A stretch of DNA of 64,000 nt from Bacteroidota bacterium (lineage in GTDB: Bacteria; Bacteroidota; Bacteroidia; Sphingobacteriales; Sphingobacteriaceae). The stretch lies in NCBI GenBank assembly GCA_013288685.1, contig JABDBM010000003.1:48608-112607 (forward strand), read 5' to 3'. How positions within the stretch are numbered: position 1 is the stretch's first letter; each line of letters opens with the position of its first letter. The translations under genes and the position numbers were made by a program. Below are positions 32,899-42,000 of the stretch, piece by piece. The notes below the pieces were generated by a model. The model was not told the DNA's origin. It searched no databases and saw only the letters and a list, made by a program, of their open reading frames with translations.

Positions 32899-32954
32899 TT
32901 TAAGCTATACAAAATGTCATAGAACCGTATTTTTGATCTCATAAACATTTATCC

Positions 32955-33308
32955 ATGCTTACATTAAAACGCGTTGACCATATCCTGATCACCATCCCGC
33001 AAGGAAAAACGGCAAAAGCCCGGCACTTTTATGCAACGGTTTTAGGACTTCACGAGATTGAAGGTAAGCACCCAAAAGGCGCCATTTGGTTTAACATGGG
33101 CGATATTCAGCTGCATGTGCGCGAAGAAGCGGGCGGCAATTATTCCGACAGGCATCCTGCTTTTGAAGTTGATGATTTAGCTGCTGCCGAACAATTTTTA
33201 AAAAGCAAAAATATCCTCATCAGCTATTCGTCAGAAATTGATGGAAGAGGGCGCTGTTTTTTTCGTGACCCGTTTGGGAACAGGTTCGAGTTGCTGGAGT
33301 ATAGGTGA
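32955..33308 (+). CDS. VOC-family (glyoxalase/bleomycin-resistance fold) protein
   Basis: The 117-residue protein is a single VOC unit with paired beta-alpha-beta-beta-beta motifs. Candidate metal ligands: His in RVDHILITI, Glu or His in DIQLHVREE, and Glu in RFELLEYR, with the family GRGRCFFRDPFGNRFELLE ending condensed to RDPFGNRFELLE. Members are metal-dependent isomerases, dioxygenases or drug-binding proteins; no specific substrate can be named. It stands alone. Confidence 0.88.
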   Translation: MLTLKRVDHILITIPQGKTAKARHFYATVLGLHEIEGKHPKGAIWFNMGDIQLHVREEAGGNYSDRHPAFEVDDLAAAEQFLKSKNILISYSSEIDGRGRCFFRDPFGNRFELLEYR

Positions 33309-33352
33309 TTGAACTTTTTATCATTTGGCACGGTTATAGGTATATAATTTAT

Positions 33353-33360
33353 TATATTTG
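33353..33360 (+). promoter_or_regulatory. Candidate -7 box for the zeta-toxin operon
   Basis: TATATTTG fits TAnnTTTG and lies 18 bp before the ATG at 33379. TTTG at 33324-33327 is a possible but distant -33 element. Confidence 0.45.
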
Positions 33361-33378
33361 AATATATAGAATTACATC

Positions 33379-33732
33379 ATGGCTATTAAATTACCCGGAT
33401 TGACCGATACTTCACATAAAAATAAACATGGGGATATATATCTTGTTGATAAAACTGCTAATCAGGCAGATTCTTCGCTTGAATGGTATCGTCTTACGGA
33501 AAGTTCGAGGAGCCTCTTAAATTCGGTTATTGCCGCTACTACACGAGAAAAAATAAAATTAAGGGGTGCCATAAATTCAGATAAAAAAAGATTAGCATAT
33601 CTTGAAGGATTGAATGAAGAAGCCTACAGTGTGACGCAGAACGGCGAAAACTTTGAATCTATCGCAAAGATGAAAGCGATAATTGCGAAGTATAAGACCA
33701 TTCTTGATTCTTTACAGTCAATTACTGTTTGA
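33379..33732 (+). CDS. Putative antitoxin partner of the zeta toxin
   Basis: The 117-residue protein has a disordered start (MAIKLPGLTDTSHKNKHGD) and a helical C-terminal half with LRGAINSDKKRLAYLEGLNEE and a closing helix. It ends 8 bp before the zeta-toxin-like gene. Canonical epsilon antitoxin is a short three-helix protein; I see no clear likeness to it. The role is inferred from size, order and spacing. Confidence 0.65.
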   Translation: MAIKLPGLTDTSHKNKHGDIYLVDKTANQADSSLEWYRLTESSRSLLNSVIAATTREKIKLRGAINSDKKRLAYLEGLNEEAYSVTQNGENFESIAKMKAIIAKYKTILDSLQSITV

Positions 33733-33740
33733 TTTGAGCG

Positions 33741-34592
33741 ATGTCTATCGATGAGCTTAAATCACAATATAAGTTACAATCCGAAATCTTCTGGATAACA
33801 CAAAGAGAAATTATTGAGACCTTTACCAGATATATATTCCCTGTAAATCAACCGGTTGCCATTATTCTTGGCGGACAACCAGGTTCCGGAAAATCAGAAT
33901 TAATCGGAAAAGCACAAATACTTCTGAAAAACAATGCCGTTGTCTGTAATGCCGATTTGTACCGTGAATTTCATCCCGACTACGAAGAAATAATTACTTA
34001 TCATGAGGGAGATTATCCGGAAATAACCGCCAAAGTCGCTCAAGATTGGAACGATGGCCTTCGTGCGCATTGCGAACAACACCAATTAAATTTTATCATG
34101 GAGACCACTTTTTCGTCGGGAGAAAGAATGAATCAAACGCTCCATGATATAAAAGCGGCAGGTTATGTTGTTTATATCATGTTGATGGCGGTTCCTGCAA
34201 AAATCAGTTTACTTTGCACCTACCTCCGATATGAGGATTCAAAGCGCACTACGGGAAAGGGAAGACTCGTAGAACGACATATTCATGATGAAAAGTACGC
34301 GCGCGTTGCGGATACTTTGCAATTAGTACAAGCTGCAAATCTATTCGATCATCTTTTAATCTATTATCGTGCAACTGAGAATGCAACTCAAATTGAAAAA
34401 CGCGATAAAATACTGTTATTGGCAGAAAACCCTCCCGACCCATTGACCGTTTATCTAAATGAACGTGATAAGCCATGGGATTCACATTCCCGGAGTTATT
34501 TTAAAAATAACTGCAACAATGTGATTCGTATGATGAAAGAACGAAATGCAGGGGAGGATGCTATTGAATTATTTAAAATCAATTTAAAGTGA
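33741..34592 (+). CDS. Zeta-toxin family kinase
   Basis: The 283-residue protein has the zeta_toxin (PF06414) P-loop kinase fold. Walker A is GQPGSGKS at 45-52. NADLYREFHPDY (Asp72) and METTFSSGERM (Glu121, Arg129) supply the substrate and base positions typical of zeta/PezT, which phosphorylate UDP-N-acetylglucosamine and block wall synthesis. A lid segment with YEDSKRTTGKGRLVER follows. The C-terminal 60 residues are extra helices. Toxicity and substrate are inferred from the family. Confidence 0.9.
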   Translation: MSIDELKSQYKLQSEIFWITQREIIETFTRYIFPVNQPVAIILGGQPGSGKSELIGKAQILLKNNAVVCNADLYREFHPDYEEIITYHEGDYPEITAKVAQDWNDGLRAHCEQHQLNFIMETTFSSGERMNQTLHDIKAAGYVVYIMLMAVPAKISLLCTYLRYEDSKRTTGKGRLVERHIHDEKYARVADTLQLVQAANLFDHLLIYYRATENATQIEKRDKILLLAENPPDPLTVYLNERDKPWDSHSRSYFKNNCNNVIRMMKERNAGEDAIELFKINLK

Positions 34593-34662
34593 CTTTGACA
34601 AGTTAAATTTAAACAGCTTCTTGAATAAGATTTAATATATTAGCGCATCAAATTTTTAACTT

Positions 34663-35268
34663 TTGACGGAATTTCAACAAGTAAAGGAGTTCATCTTAAA
34701 CAAACTAAAAAAGGAACTTCCGGGGTATCTGGCTTACCATAATATTGACCATACTTTAGATGTTTTGCAAGCCGCCGAAAATATTGCGGTGCATGAGGGT
34801 GTTAACGGCAACGATAAAAGGCTGTTACTAACCGCTGCGCTTTTCCATGATTCAGGGTTTTTAATTGGCCGCGACGAACATGAAGTTAAATCGTGCAGTA
34901 TTGCCCGCTTGCATTTACCGGATTATAGTTACGGGCCTGATGAAATTGATTTGATTTGCGGACTGATTATGGCAACAAAATTGCCGCAAACACCGCATAA
35001 CCTTTTACAAGCCATATTGTGCGATGCTGATTTGGATTATCTTGGCCGCGCCGATTTTTTTATATTAAGCGCCAGGCTTTTTACCGAACTGAAAGATGAG
35101 GGTTTAATGAAAGATGAAAATGAATGGAACCTGGAACAAACCAATTTTATAAGTAATCATCACTATCATACGCCAACCTCGGTAAGGTTAAGGCAGTCAC
35201 AAAAGGAGCAGTACATTGAATTAATAAAATCAAAAATTTCAAACCAAATCTTCGATGGAGACGCATAG
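34663..35268 (+). CDS. HD-domain phosphohydrolase
   Basis: The 201-residue protein carries an HD domain: His26/His30 in YHNIDHTLDV, His62-Asp63 in ALFHDSGF, a further His in DEHEVKS, and Asp in CDADLDYLGR. Members cleave phosphate esters of nucleotides or cyclic nucleotides. The frame has no ATG near its start; the TTG at 34663 is the best candidate since the next Met lies beyond the catalytic core. It overlaps the YitT gene by 14 bp. Confidence 0.87.
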   Translation: MTEFQQVKEFILNKLKKELPGYLAYHNIDHTLDVLQAAENIAVHEGVNGNDKRLLLTAALFHDSGFLIGRDEHEVKSCSIARLHLPDYSYGPDEIDLICGLIMATKLPQTPHNLLQAILCDADLDYLGRADFFILSARLFTELKDEGLMKDENEWNLEQTNFISNHHYHTPTSVRLRQSQKEQYIELIKSKISNQIFDGDA

Positions 35269-36133
35269 TTACCCCTTAAAGGCAGTTGTAAAGGATGTTG
35301 TATATATTGTGGCCGGTATTTTAGTGTGTGGTTTTGCATTAAAATGTTTCTTGGTACCCAATAACTTTTTCGATGGCGGCGTTACCGGTATATCTCTATT
35401 GATACACGAGTTATATCATGTAAATATTGCTTATGTAATTATCCCGGCTAATATTCCGTTTATTATTATGGGCGCGTTCCAGGTTAACAAAAGGTTTGCC
35501 TGGAAAACACTGGCCGCTATTATAGGGGTTTCTATTTGCTTTCAGTTTTTCCCCTACCCCGCCGAAATAACCCACGATAAATTGCTGGTTTGTATTTTTG
35601 GCGGTGTTTTTATGGGTACGGGCATCGGGTTGGCCATACGTGGCGGTTGCGCACTGGATGGGATTGAGGTGTTGGCCCTTTACACGCTTAAAAAAAGCAG
35701 TTTTACCGTTAGCGAAATTATATTAGGCATTAACGTGTTTATATTCTCGGTAGCGGCTATTAAATTGGGCCTGCCAACCGCGCTATATTCCATCATTACT
35801 TATTATGCGGCATCGCATACCATAAACTTTGTAATTGAAGGCCTGGAAGAATATACTGGTTTCACTATTATATCGGGCCATAGCGAAACTATTAAAGAAA
35901 AATTAGTGCTGGAGTTAGGCCGCGGCATCACCATTTATAAAGGCGAACGTGGCTTTTTGAAAGATAGCTTTGAGGTAAGTCACCCTACCGATATTATTTT
36001 TACCATAGTAACCCGCCTTGAAGTTAGGCGCTTAACCAACCTGGTTTACAGTATTGATCCCAAAGCATTTATGTTTACCAGCTCCATCAAAGAAGCCTCG
36101 GGTGGCGTGCTTAAAAAGCGGGCAAGACATTGA
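35255..36133 (+). CDS. YitT-family membrane protein (DUF161 plus DUF2179)
   Basis: The 292-residue protein has about five membrane helices in the first 200 residues, with family segments NNFFDGGVTGISLLIH and IGLAIRGGCALDGIEVL, then a cytoplasmic DUF2179 domain (TIISGHSETIKEKL, GITIYKGERGFLKDS, IVTRLEVRRLTNLV). YitT proteins are predicted transporters or regulators of unknown substrate; DUF2179 is thought to bind a ligand. It starts inside the HD gene, so the two are translationally linked. Confidence 0.9.
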   Translation: METHSYPLKAVVKDVVYIVAGILVCGFALKCFLVPNNFFDGGVTGISLLIHELYHVNIAYVIIPANIPFIIMGAFQVNKRFAWKTLAAIIGVSICFQFFPYPAEITHDKLLVCIFGGVFMGTGIGLAIRGGCALDGIEVLALYTLKKSSFTVSEIILGINVFIFSVAAIKLGLPTALYSIITYYAASHTINFVIEGLEEYTGFTIISGHSETIKEKLVLELGRGITIYKGERGFLKDSFEVSHPTDIIFTIVTRLEVRRLTNLVYSIDPKAFMFTSSIKEASGGVLKKRARH

Positions 36134-36243
36134 GGGGGGCGATGTGCAGATGCGAGGATGTGCAGATGTGCAAATGTTAGGAAATCGCTCCTGTCATTAA
36201 GCATTTTCATCTGCACATTTGCACATCAAAAAATCTGCACATT
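36134..36243. repeat. Inverted repeat of GTGCAGATGCGAGG words
   Basis: GATGTGCAGATGCGAGGATG at the left is mirrored by CATCTGCACATTTGCACATC at the right. The same words make up the 84-bp repeat coding for part of the ATPase at 14059-15768. Confidence 0.75.
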
Positions 36244-37287
36244 CTATTCAGTTACCTCATAAATAACCACCGGCTTCGCTTTGTTCTTCAAACTCACTTC
36301 GCCAATTTTGGTGCATTTAAATGATTCTTTTGCCTGGTGATAAACTTCTTCGCTGATGATAATTTGATTGGCCTTGGCTGCCGATTGCAGGCGTTGCGCC
36401 AGGTTTACCGCATCGCCAATTACCGTATAATCCAGCCGCTTTAACGAGGCCGAACCAATATTACCCGATACCATTTCGCCCGAGTTAATGCCGATGGAAA
36501 CCTCAGGTTTAAAAACCTTATCGCCTACGGTAATTTCCTCCACCGATTTTAGCTGTTCTTTTATCGCTAACGCAGCGTCGATAGCCCGGTCAAGATGGTA
36601 TTTTCCCCTAAAAACGGCCATTACGGCATCGCCCATAAACTTATCTACATGGCCCGTATGGGTAATTATTTCTTTTACTATTTTATCAAATAAGGAGTTA
36701 ATAATTTTAACTACTGTATTGGCGGGCACGTTTTCGGTTATGGCTGTAAAGCCGCATATATCAACAAACATTACTGTTGCGTCCAGCATTTCGTTTGATG
36801 CCAAACTGGTTTCAAACTCCTTATGTGTCATAAAATTGAGCACATTTTCGTCAACATACATCTTCAGGATGTTGTTTTCTTTTATGGCCTTTATTGTTTC
36901 GCGTACCTGGGCCACATGGTTCACGGTTTTTTCCATTGTAAGGTCCAGATCCTCAAAATCAACCGGTTTAACAACAAAGTCAAATGCACCACGGTTCATG
37001 GCGGTGCGGATGTTTTGCATATCGCTATAGGCTGATACCATTACCGCCCTTACTACAGGATTAGCATCGGGCAAACGCGAGAGCAGGGCAAGCCCATCCA
37101 TAACCGGCATATTGATATCACTTAAAATAATATCCATATCCGGATGCTCGCTCAGTTTTATAAGTGCGTCTTCGCCATTGTGAGCGAAAACAAATTCGTA
37201 AATATTTTCTCTGATTTTTTTCCGAAACTTTTGCTTTATCAGTAATTCCAGATCGGTTTCGTCGTCAACTACTAAGATTTTAGCCAT
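36244..37287 (-). CDS. Receiver-adenylyl cyclase fusion
   Basis: The 347-residue protein joins an N-terminal receiver (1-120, phospho-acceptor Asp57 in IILSDINMP, Lys in FVVKPVDF) to a class III nucleotide cyclase domain (about 165-347). Metal-binding Asp176 (FVDICGF) and Asp220 (KFMGD), the adenine-selecting Lys216 and Asp286 (KRLDYTVIGD), and transition-state Asn295 and Arg299 (NLAQR) are all present, so an active adenylyl cyclase is predicted. Phosphorylation probably controls cAMP production. It lies 4 bp after the stand-alone receiver and downstream of two kinases. Confidence 0.93.
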   Translation of the reverse strand: MAKILVVDDETDLELLIKQKFRKKIRENIYEFVFAHNGEDALIKLSEHPDMDIILSDINMPVMDGLALLSRLPDANPVVRAVMVSAYSDMQNIRTAMNRGAFDFVVKPVDFEDLDLTMEKTVNHVAQVRETIKAIKENNILKMYVDENVLNFMTHKEFETSLASNEMLDATVMFVDICGFTAITENVPANTVVKIINSLFDKIVKEIITHTGHVDKFMGDAVMAVFRGKYHLDRAIDAALAIKEQLKSVEEITVGDKVFKPEVSIGINSGEMVSGNIGSASLKRLDYTVIGDAVNLAQRLQSAAKANQIIISEEVYHQAKESFKCTKIGEVSLKNKAKPVVIYEVTE

Positions 37288-37291
37288 TTGT

Positions 37292-37675
37292 TTAGTGTAT
37301 AAAAGTTTTTAGTTTGTCCTTAAGTAATGTAAAATCAAGTGGTTTTGTTAAAAATTCGTTGGCGCCGTTTTGCATCGCCTGCTGCCGGTTTTCGTCGTCG
37401 CCGTAAGCGGTAATCATCATTACCACCGGCGGCGGTTTCTCATAGGCATGGCGTATGCGCGATAAAAGTTCAATCCCAGTCATCCCTGGCATATTAATAT
37501 CGGATAAAATCAGTATCACTTCCGAGCGGTTTCTTTCCAGATAGTCCAGCGCCTCCTCGCCCGAAAGGGCAAAAGAAAAATCGAACTCGCCGTTCTTTAT
37601 TTCCCTGCGGAAACGTTGAGTAAATAATGGTTGTACATCAACTTCATCATCAACTACTAAAATTTTCATGATCAT
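37292..37675 (-). CDS. Stand-alone response-regulator receiver
   Basis: The 127-residue protein is a single receiver domain with Asp9/Asp10, phospho-acceptor Asp59 in LILSDINMP, and the conserved Lys in FLTKPLDF. No output domain follows. It may act as a phosphate relay or sink between the kinases and the receiver-cyclase. It is close in sequence to the receiver of the cyclase fusion, suggesting a local duplication. Confidence 0.93.
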   Translation of the reverse strand: MIMKILVVDDEVDVQPLFTQRFRREIKNGEFDFSFALSGEEALDYLERNRSEVILILSDINMPGMTGIELLSRIRHAYEKPPPVVMMITAYGDDENRQQAMQNGANEFLTKPLDFTLLKDKLKTFIH

Positions 37676-37694
37676 CAGATTGTCTGGTTTTGTT

Positions 37695-39002
37695 TTAATT
37701 TATGGGTATTTTAACAGTAAATTCCGAGTATTCGCCTTCCTTGGTATCAACCTCAATGCTGCCGCCATGTCCCTTTGCAATAATATCATAGCTTAGGGAT
37801 AAGCCTAATCCGGTACCTTGTCCGGTTGGCTTTGTAGTAAAAAACGGTTGCATTATCTTGTCCTTAATCGCGTCAGGAACGCCATTTCCGTTATCTCTTA
37901 CTTTAATTGCTATCCATGTTCTGTATACGCGGGTGCTTAGCGTTACTTCGGGTTTGTACCCTGGCACACCACTTTTCTGCTTTTGGTCAACCGCGTAAAA
38001 TGCATTGGTAAACAGGTTTAGCAGCACTCTGCCTATATCCTGCGGCACTACGTCAACCGTTGGCAATTTATCATCAAAGCTGGTAATCAATTCCGAATTA
38101 AAACTTTTATCCTTCGCCCTTAAGCCATGATAGGCAAGTCGAAAATATTCGTCGGCCAGTGTATTGATGTTTGTATTTTCTTTAACGCCGTTGCTTGCAC
38201 GGCTATGTTGCAGCATCCCTTTAACAATACCATCGGCCCTTTTGCCGTGATGGATTATTTTCTCGAGATTTTGCCTGATATCATTCGCAATTGCAATAGC
38301 CTCTTCTGTATCGCCGTTGGCTAATTCAATTTCCATTTCACCAACCAGCTCCATGCTCACTTCCGAAAAATTGTTCACAAAGTTAAGCGGGTTTTGTATC
38401 TCATGCGCAATGCCGGCGGTAAGTTCGCCCAACGAAGCCAGTTTTTCCGACTGCACCAATTGCTGCTGCGTGGTTTGTAATAATGCCACGGTTTGTTCTA
38501 ATTCATTTTTTTGTTTGGTTAGTTCGGCCGTGCGCTCGGCCACCTGTTTATCCAGCAATGCATTTTGAGCGGTTATTATCCTGAATTCCTCATGCTGTTT
38601 CCGGGTATTTGCCCACTTTGCCAGCACCCATATAAAGGCGGCAATCATGGGTAATATAAAATATTTATCGTACTCGTCGTAAAAGTCAGAATCAGCCTGT
38701 TTCACCAGCCCGGCAATAAAACCCACGCCAATTAAAGGATAGTGAGCTTTTAAAAACGGCAACATGGACGCAAAATCACGCTCGCGCTCTGCAAATACAA
38801 TTATCCCCAGCAATAAAGCGCTTCCGCAGATATACGCCAAACCGTTATCAAAATACGCTTTGGAAACCACAAAAAGCACTGCCGACGCGCCAAGCGCAAC
38901 GTTCATCAAGCTGGCCCACTTAAGGCTCAGGGGAGATAATTTAATTGATTTTTTTAAACGGCTTACCAATAAAAATGAAGCCAGAAACAAAAGGACATCC
39001 AT
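37695..39002 (-). CDS. Membrane histidine kinase
   Basis: The 435-residue protein has about five membrane segments within residues 1-130, a coiled coil at 140-185, then a kinase core with His200 in AGIAHEIQNPLNF and an ATPase domain with NNAFYAV-like NLFTNAFYAV, DNGNGVP and TGLGLSLSYDI. The core is very like that of the propeller kinase upstream (same EKLASLGELTAGIAHEIQN run), so the two may feed the same receivers. Lies 19 bp before the receiver gene. Confidence 0.92.
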   Translation of the reverse strand: MDVLLFLASFLLVSRLKKSIKLSPLSLKWASLMNVALGASAVLFVVSKAYFDNGLAYICGSALLLGIIVFAERERDFASMLPFLKAHYPLIGVGFIAGLVKQADSDFYDEYDKYFILPMIAAFIWVLAKWANTRKQHEEFRIITAQNALLDKQVAERTAELTKQKNELEQTVALLQTTQQQLVQSEKLASLGELTAGIAHEIQNPLNFVNNFSEVSMELVGEMEIELANGDTEEAIAIANDIRQNLEKIIHHGKRADGIVKGMLQHSRASNGVKENTNINTLADEYFRLAYHGLRAKDKSFNSELITSFDDKLPTVDVVPQDIGRVLLNLFTNAFYAVDQKQKSGVPGYKPEVTLSTRVYRTWIAIKVRDNGNGVPDAIKDKIMQPFFTTKPTGQGTGLGLSLSYDIIAKGHGGSIEVDTKEGEYSEFTVKIPIN

Positions 39003-39083
39003 AGCATTAAAATTATCTCAATGTACAAACTAAAGCTAATTTTTTTATAATTATTGCTGTTGTGTTGTAAAATATAAATTCCA

Positions 39084-42000
39084 TTAGTTCTGCGCAGGCA
39101 AACTGATGGTAAACTCGGTGTACTCCCCTTCTTTCGTATCAATATTAATACTGCCTGCATGTCCCTTTACTATAATATCATAACTGAGCGATAGCCCGAG
39201 TCCGGTACCTTCGCCGGTTGGTTTTGTAGTAAAAAATGGTTGCATTATCTTGTCTTTTATGCTGTCGGGAATTCCATTGCCGTTATCGCGCACACTTATT
39301 TCAACAAAACCTTTTTTTACAGTGGTAGTTAAGGTTACTGTTGGCTGGTAGCGGCCCGTAATGGTCTTCTTTTTTTGATGTACTGCATAAAACGCATTGT
39401 TAAATAAGTTTAACAGCACCCTTCCAATATCCTGCGGTACTAAATTAATTTTAGGGGCGCTATCATCCAAATAGTTTTCCATCGCCGAATTGAAGGTTTT
39501 GTCTTTGGCCCGCAAACCATGATAGCTAAGGCGGAAATATTCGTCTGCCAAATTGTTGATATCGGTCAGCTCCCGCTCGCCGCTGTTATTGCGCGAATGT
39601 TGGAGCATATTTTTAACAATGCCATCGGCCCGTTTGCCATGCAATGTTATTTTTTGCAGGTTTTGTTCCAGGCTTTCCAGTATTTCATTTTCCAGTTCCG
39701 GGTCGCGTACCTCTTTGGCCTGTTCTTCTTTAAGCTCGGCTATCAGTTCCACACTTACTTCGGCAAAGTTATTTACAAAGTTTAATGGGTTCTGAATTTC
39801 ATGCGCTATACCTGCGGTTAATTCGCCCAGTGAGGCCAGTTTCTCACTTTGTACCAGCTGCGTTTGGGTCACCTTCAATTCGCCAAATGCTTTTTCCAGT
39901 TCATCGCGCTGTGCTTCCAATTCTTCTTTTTGTTGCAGCACTTCTTCGGTACGGAGGTTTATCTTGTGTTCGAGCACCCGTTTCTCGCGCAACAATTGCA
40001 GCGATCGATAGTAGACAAAGCCGTATACAATACCCGCCATCAGGAAAACGTAAATAATACACGCCCATAATGATACCCACCATGGCGGGTTGATGGTAAA
40101 ATCAAGTTCGGCGGGTTTGCTCCAGGTGCCGTCCTTGCTTTTTACCGAAACCTCAAAAGTGTACAGTCCGCGCCTCAGGTTAAAATAATTTCGGGAGAAA
40201 GGTATTGGCGTAGGTTCGCTCCATTCATCGTCCAAACCGGTTAGCCGGTACCGATACCACGATGTATCGCGCTTAGCTAAATTTAACGCCGAAAATTCAA
40301 ACTGTACATAGTTTTGATTGTGTGGAAGCTGCAGGTTTGATGGCAAGTTATAAGGTCCGTCAACACTGTCCCACTTGATGCCTTCATCTAAGGCATAGCC
40401 CGAATTTATCGGAATCTCTCCCTTAACATAGTGCGTATTCCCCTGTCCCCACAAAGTATCGGTACCGCTTACGTTAAATAGCGACCGGTCAACAAACGCT
40501 TTCTGGCTATCCATTATCCTTATTCCAGAAATATAGGGGATAGACTGTGTGGTGTCTTTATGGCCCAGGTCTAAAACCGTTGCGCCAACATCGCCCCACC
40601 AATACAGCCCATCGCGGGTTATTAAATCACTTAAATAGGATGTAGTTACCTTCCCCAGGCCGTAGTTTATCCCAAACGATTGCACGCCCCATTGCCCATC
40701 GGCTTTTATACCATCGGCAGGGGGGATTATTTTTGTTATCCCTTTTGAAGTGCCCGCATACATATCATGTTTGTATCGCAACAACGAAAGCACTGTTTCA
40801 TCGGCCAGGCCCTGGGCAGCAGAAAAAGTACTTAGCGTTTGGTGCCTAAAATCGGCTATATAAATACCATGATGGGTGCCAATCCATATATTACCCCATT
40901 CATCTTGCGCAAATATTCTGCTTGGGGGAAGGTTTAAATCGCTTGTGTTGGTAATGTACCTGATAATGCCCTTTGCCGGGTCGATATATCCTATTGCCCC
41001 AACTGCCGAACTCATCCATATATTGCCCTGCTTGTCCTTCATTAAGTCGGTGAAAAGCGCATTTGCAAGCCCGGCGCCTTTGTCAATAAACTTCAGCGTG
41101 TTATCCTTAGGGTCATATACGTCCAGGCCGTTCCTTCCCCCTCCAATCCAAATACGTCCGGCATTATCCTGTGCTACCGCAAATATATTGCGGGAATGAA
41201 GCCCCTGCTTAATAGACAGGTGCGAAATGGTTTGTTTTACGGAATCAATAATATCCAAACCCGCATTGGTGCAGATAAAAATTTTACCATCAATTTGCCT
41301 AATGTTTTGGATCGAATCGTTAGTGAGGCCTTCGCGCGTAGTTAAATGCCTGATTGTTTTATTTTTCCTGTCCAGGATGTCCAGGTCGCTCGAAATACTG
41401 GCCTGCCATATTAGTCCGCGGCCATCCTCAAAAAGGGTTCCGGTGGGCACTTTCCCAATTTGCTCCTTCACTACGCCGCTATGGGGTATCATGTTTAAAC
41501 CCATAAAGGTTGCAATCCACTCCTGTCCCCTGTTATCCTGGGTAGCGTTAATTACCACATCGCTATTTAATCCGCTTTCCCTTTTCAAATTTTGCAGGGT
41601 ATGATTGGGGAGGTTAATTATTTCGGCGCCCACGTTTTGATTTGATATCCATACCCTCCCCTTATCGTCCTGCGAAAAGTTGAGCACATTTGGATTTGAT
41701 GCCTTAGCTTCTTCAAACAATTGCATGGAATTTGTTTGCGGATTTAAAACATTTACGGCCCCGTTGTTCATTCCCATCCATATATTCCCGGCCCTGTCGC
41801 AAAAAAGTGCGGTGCTAAATGTAGTATCTAATTTGGCGCAATTGGCTTTATCAATATGTTTAATAGTTTTATTTTCCAGGTCAACTACCGACAGCGATTT
41901 GCCGCCCGAAATCCATATCCTGTTCAATTTGTCCTGGGTTATGCCCATGGCTACTGTATCGGCGAGCCCATTCTTTTTATTCAAAAAACGTATGGTTTCG

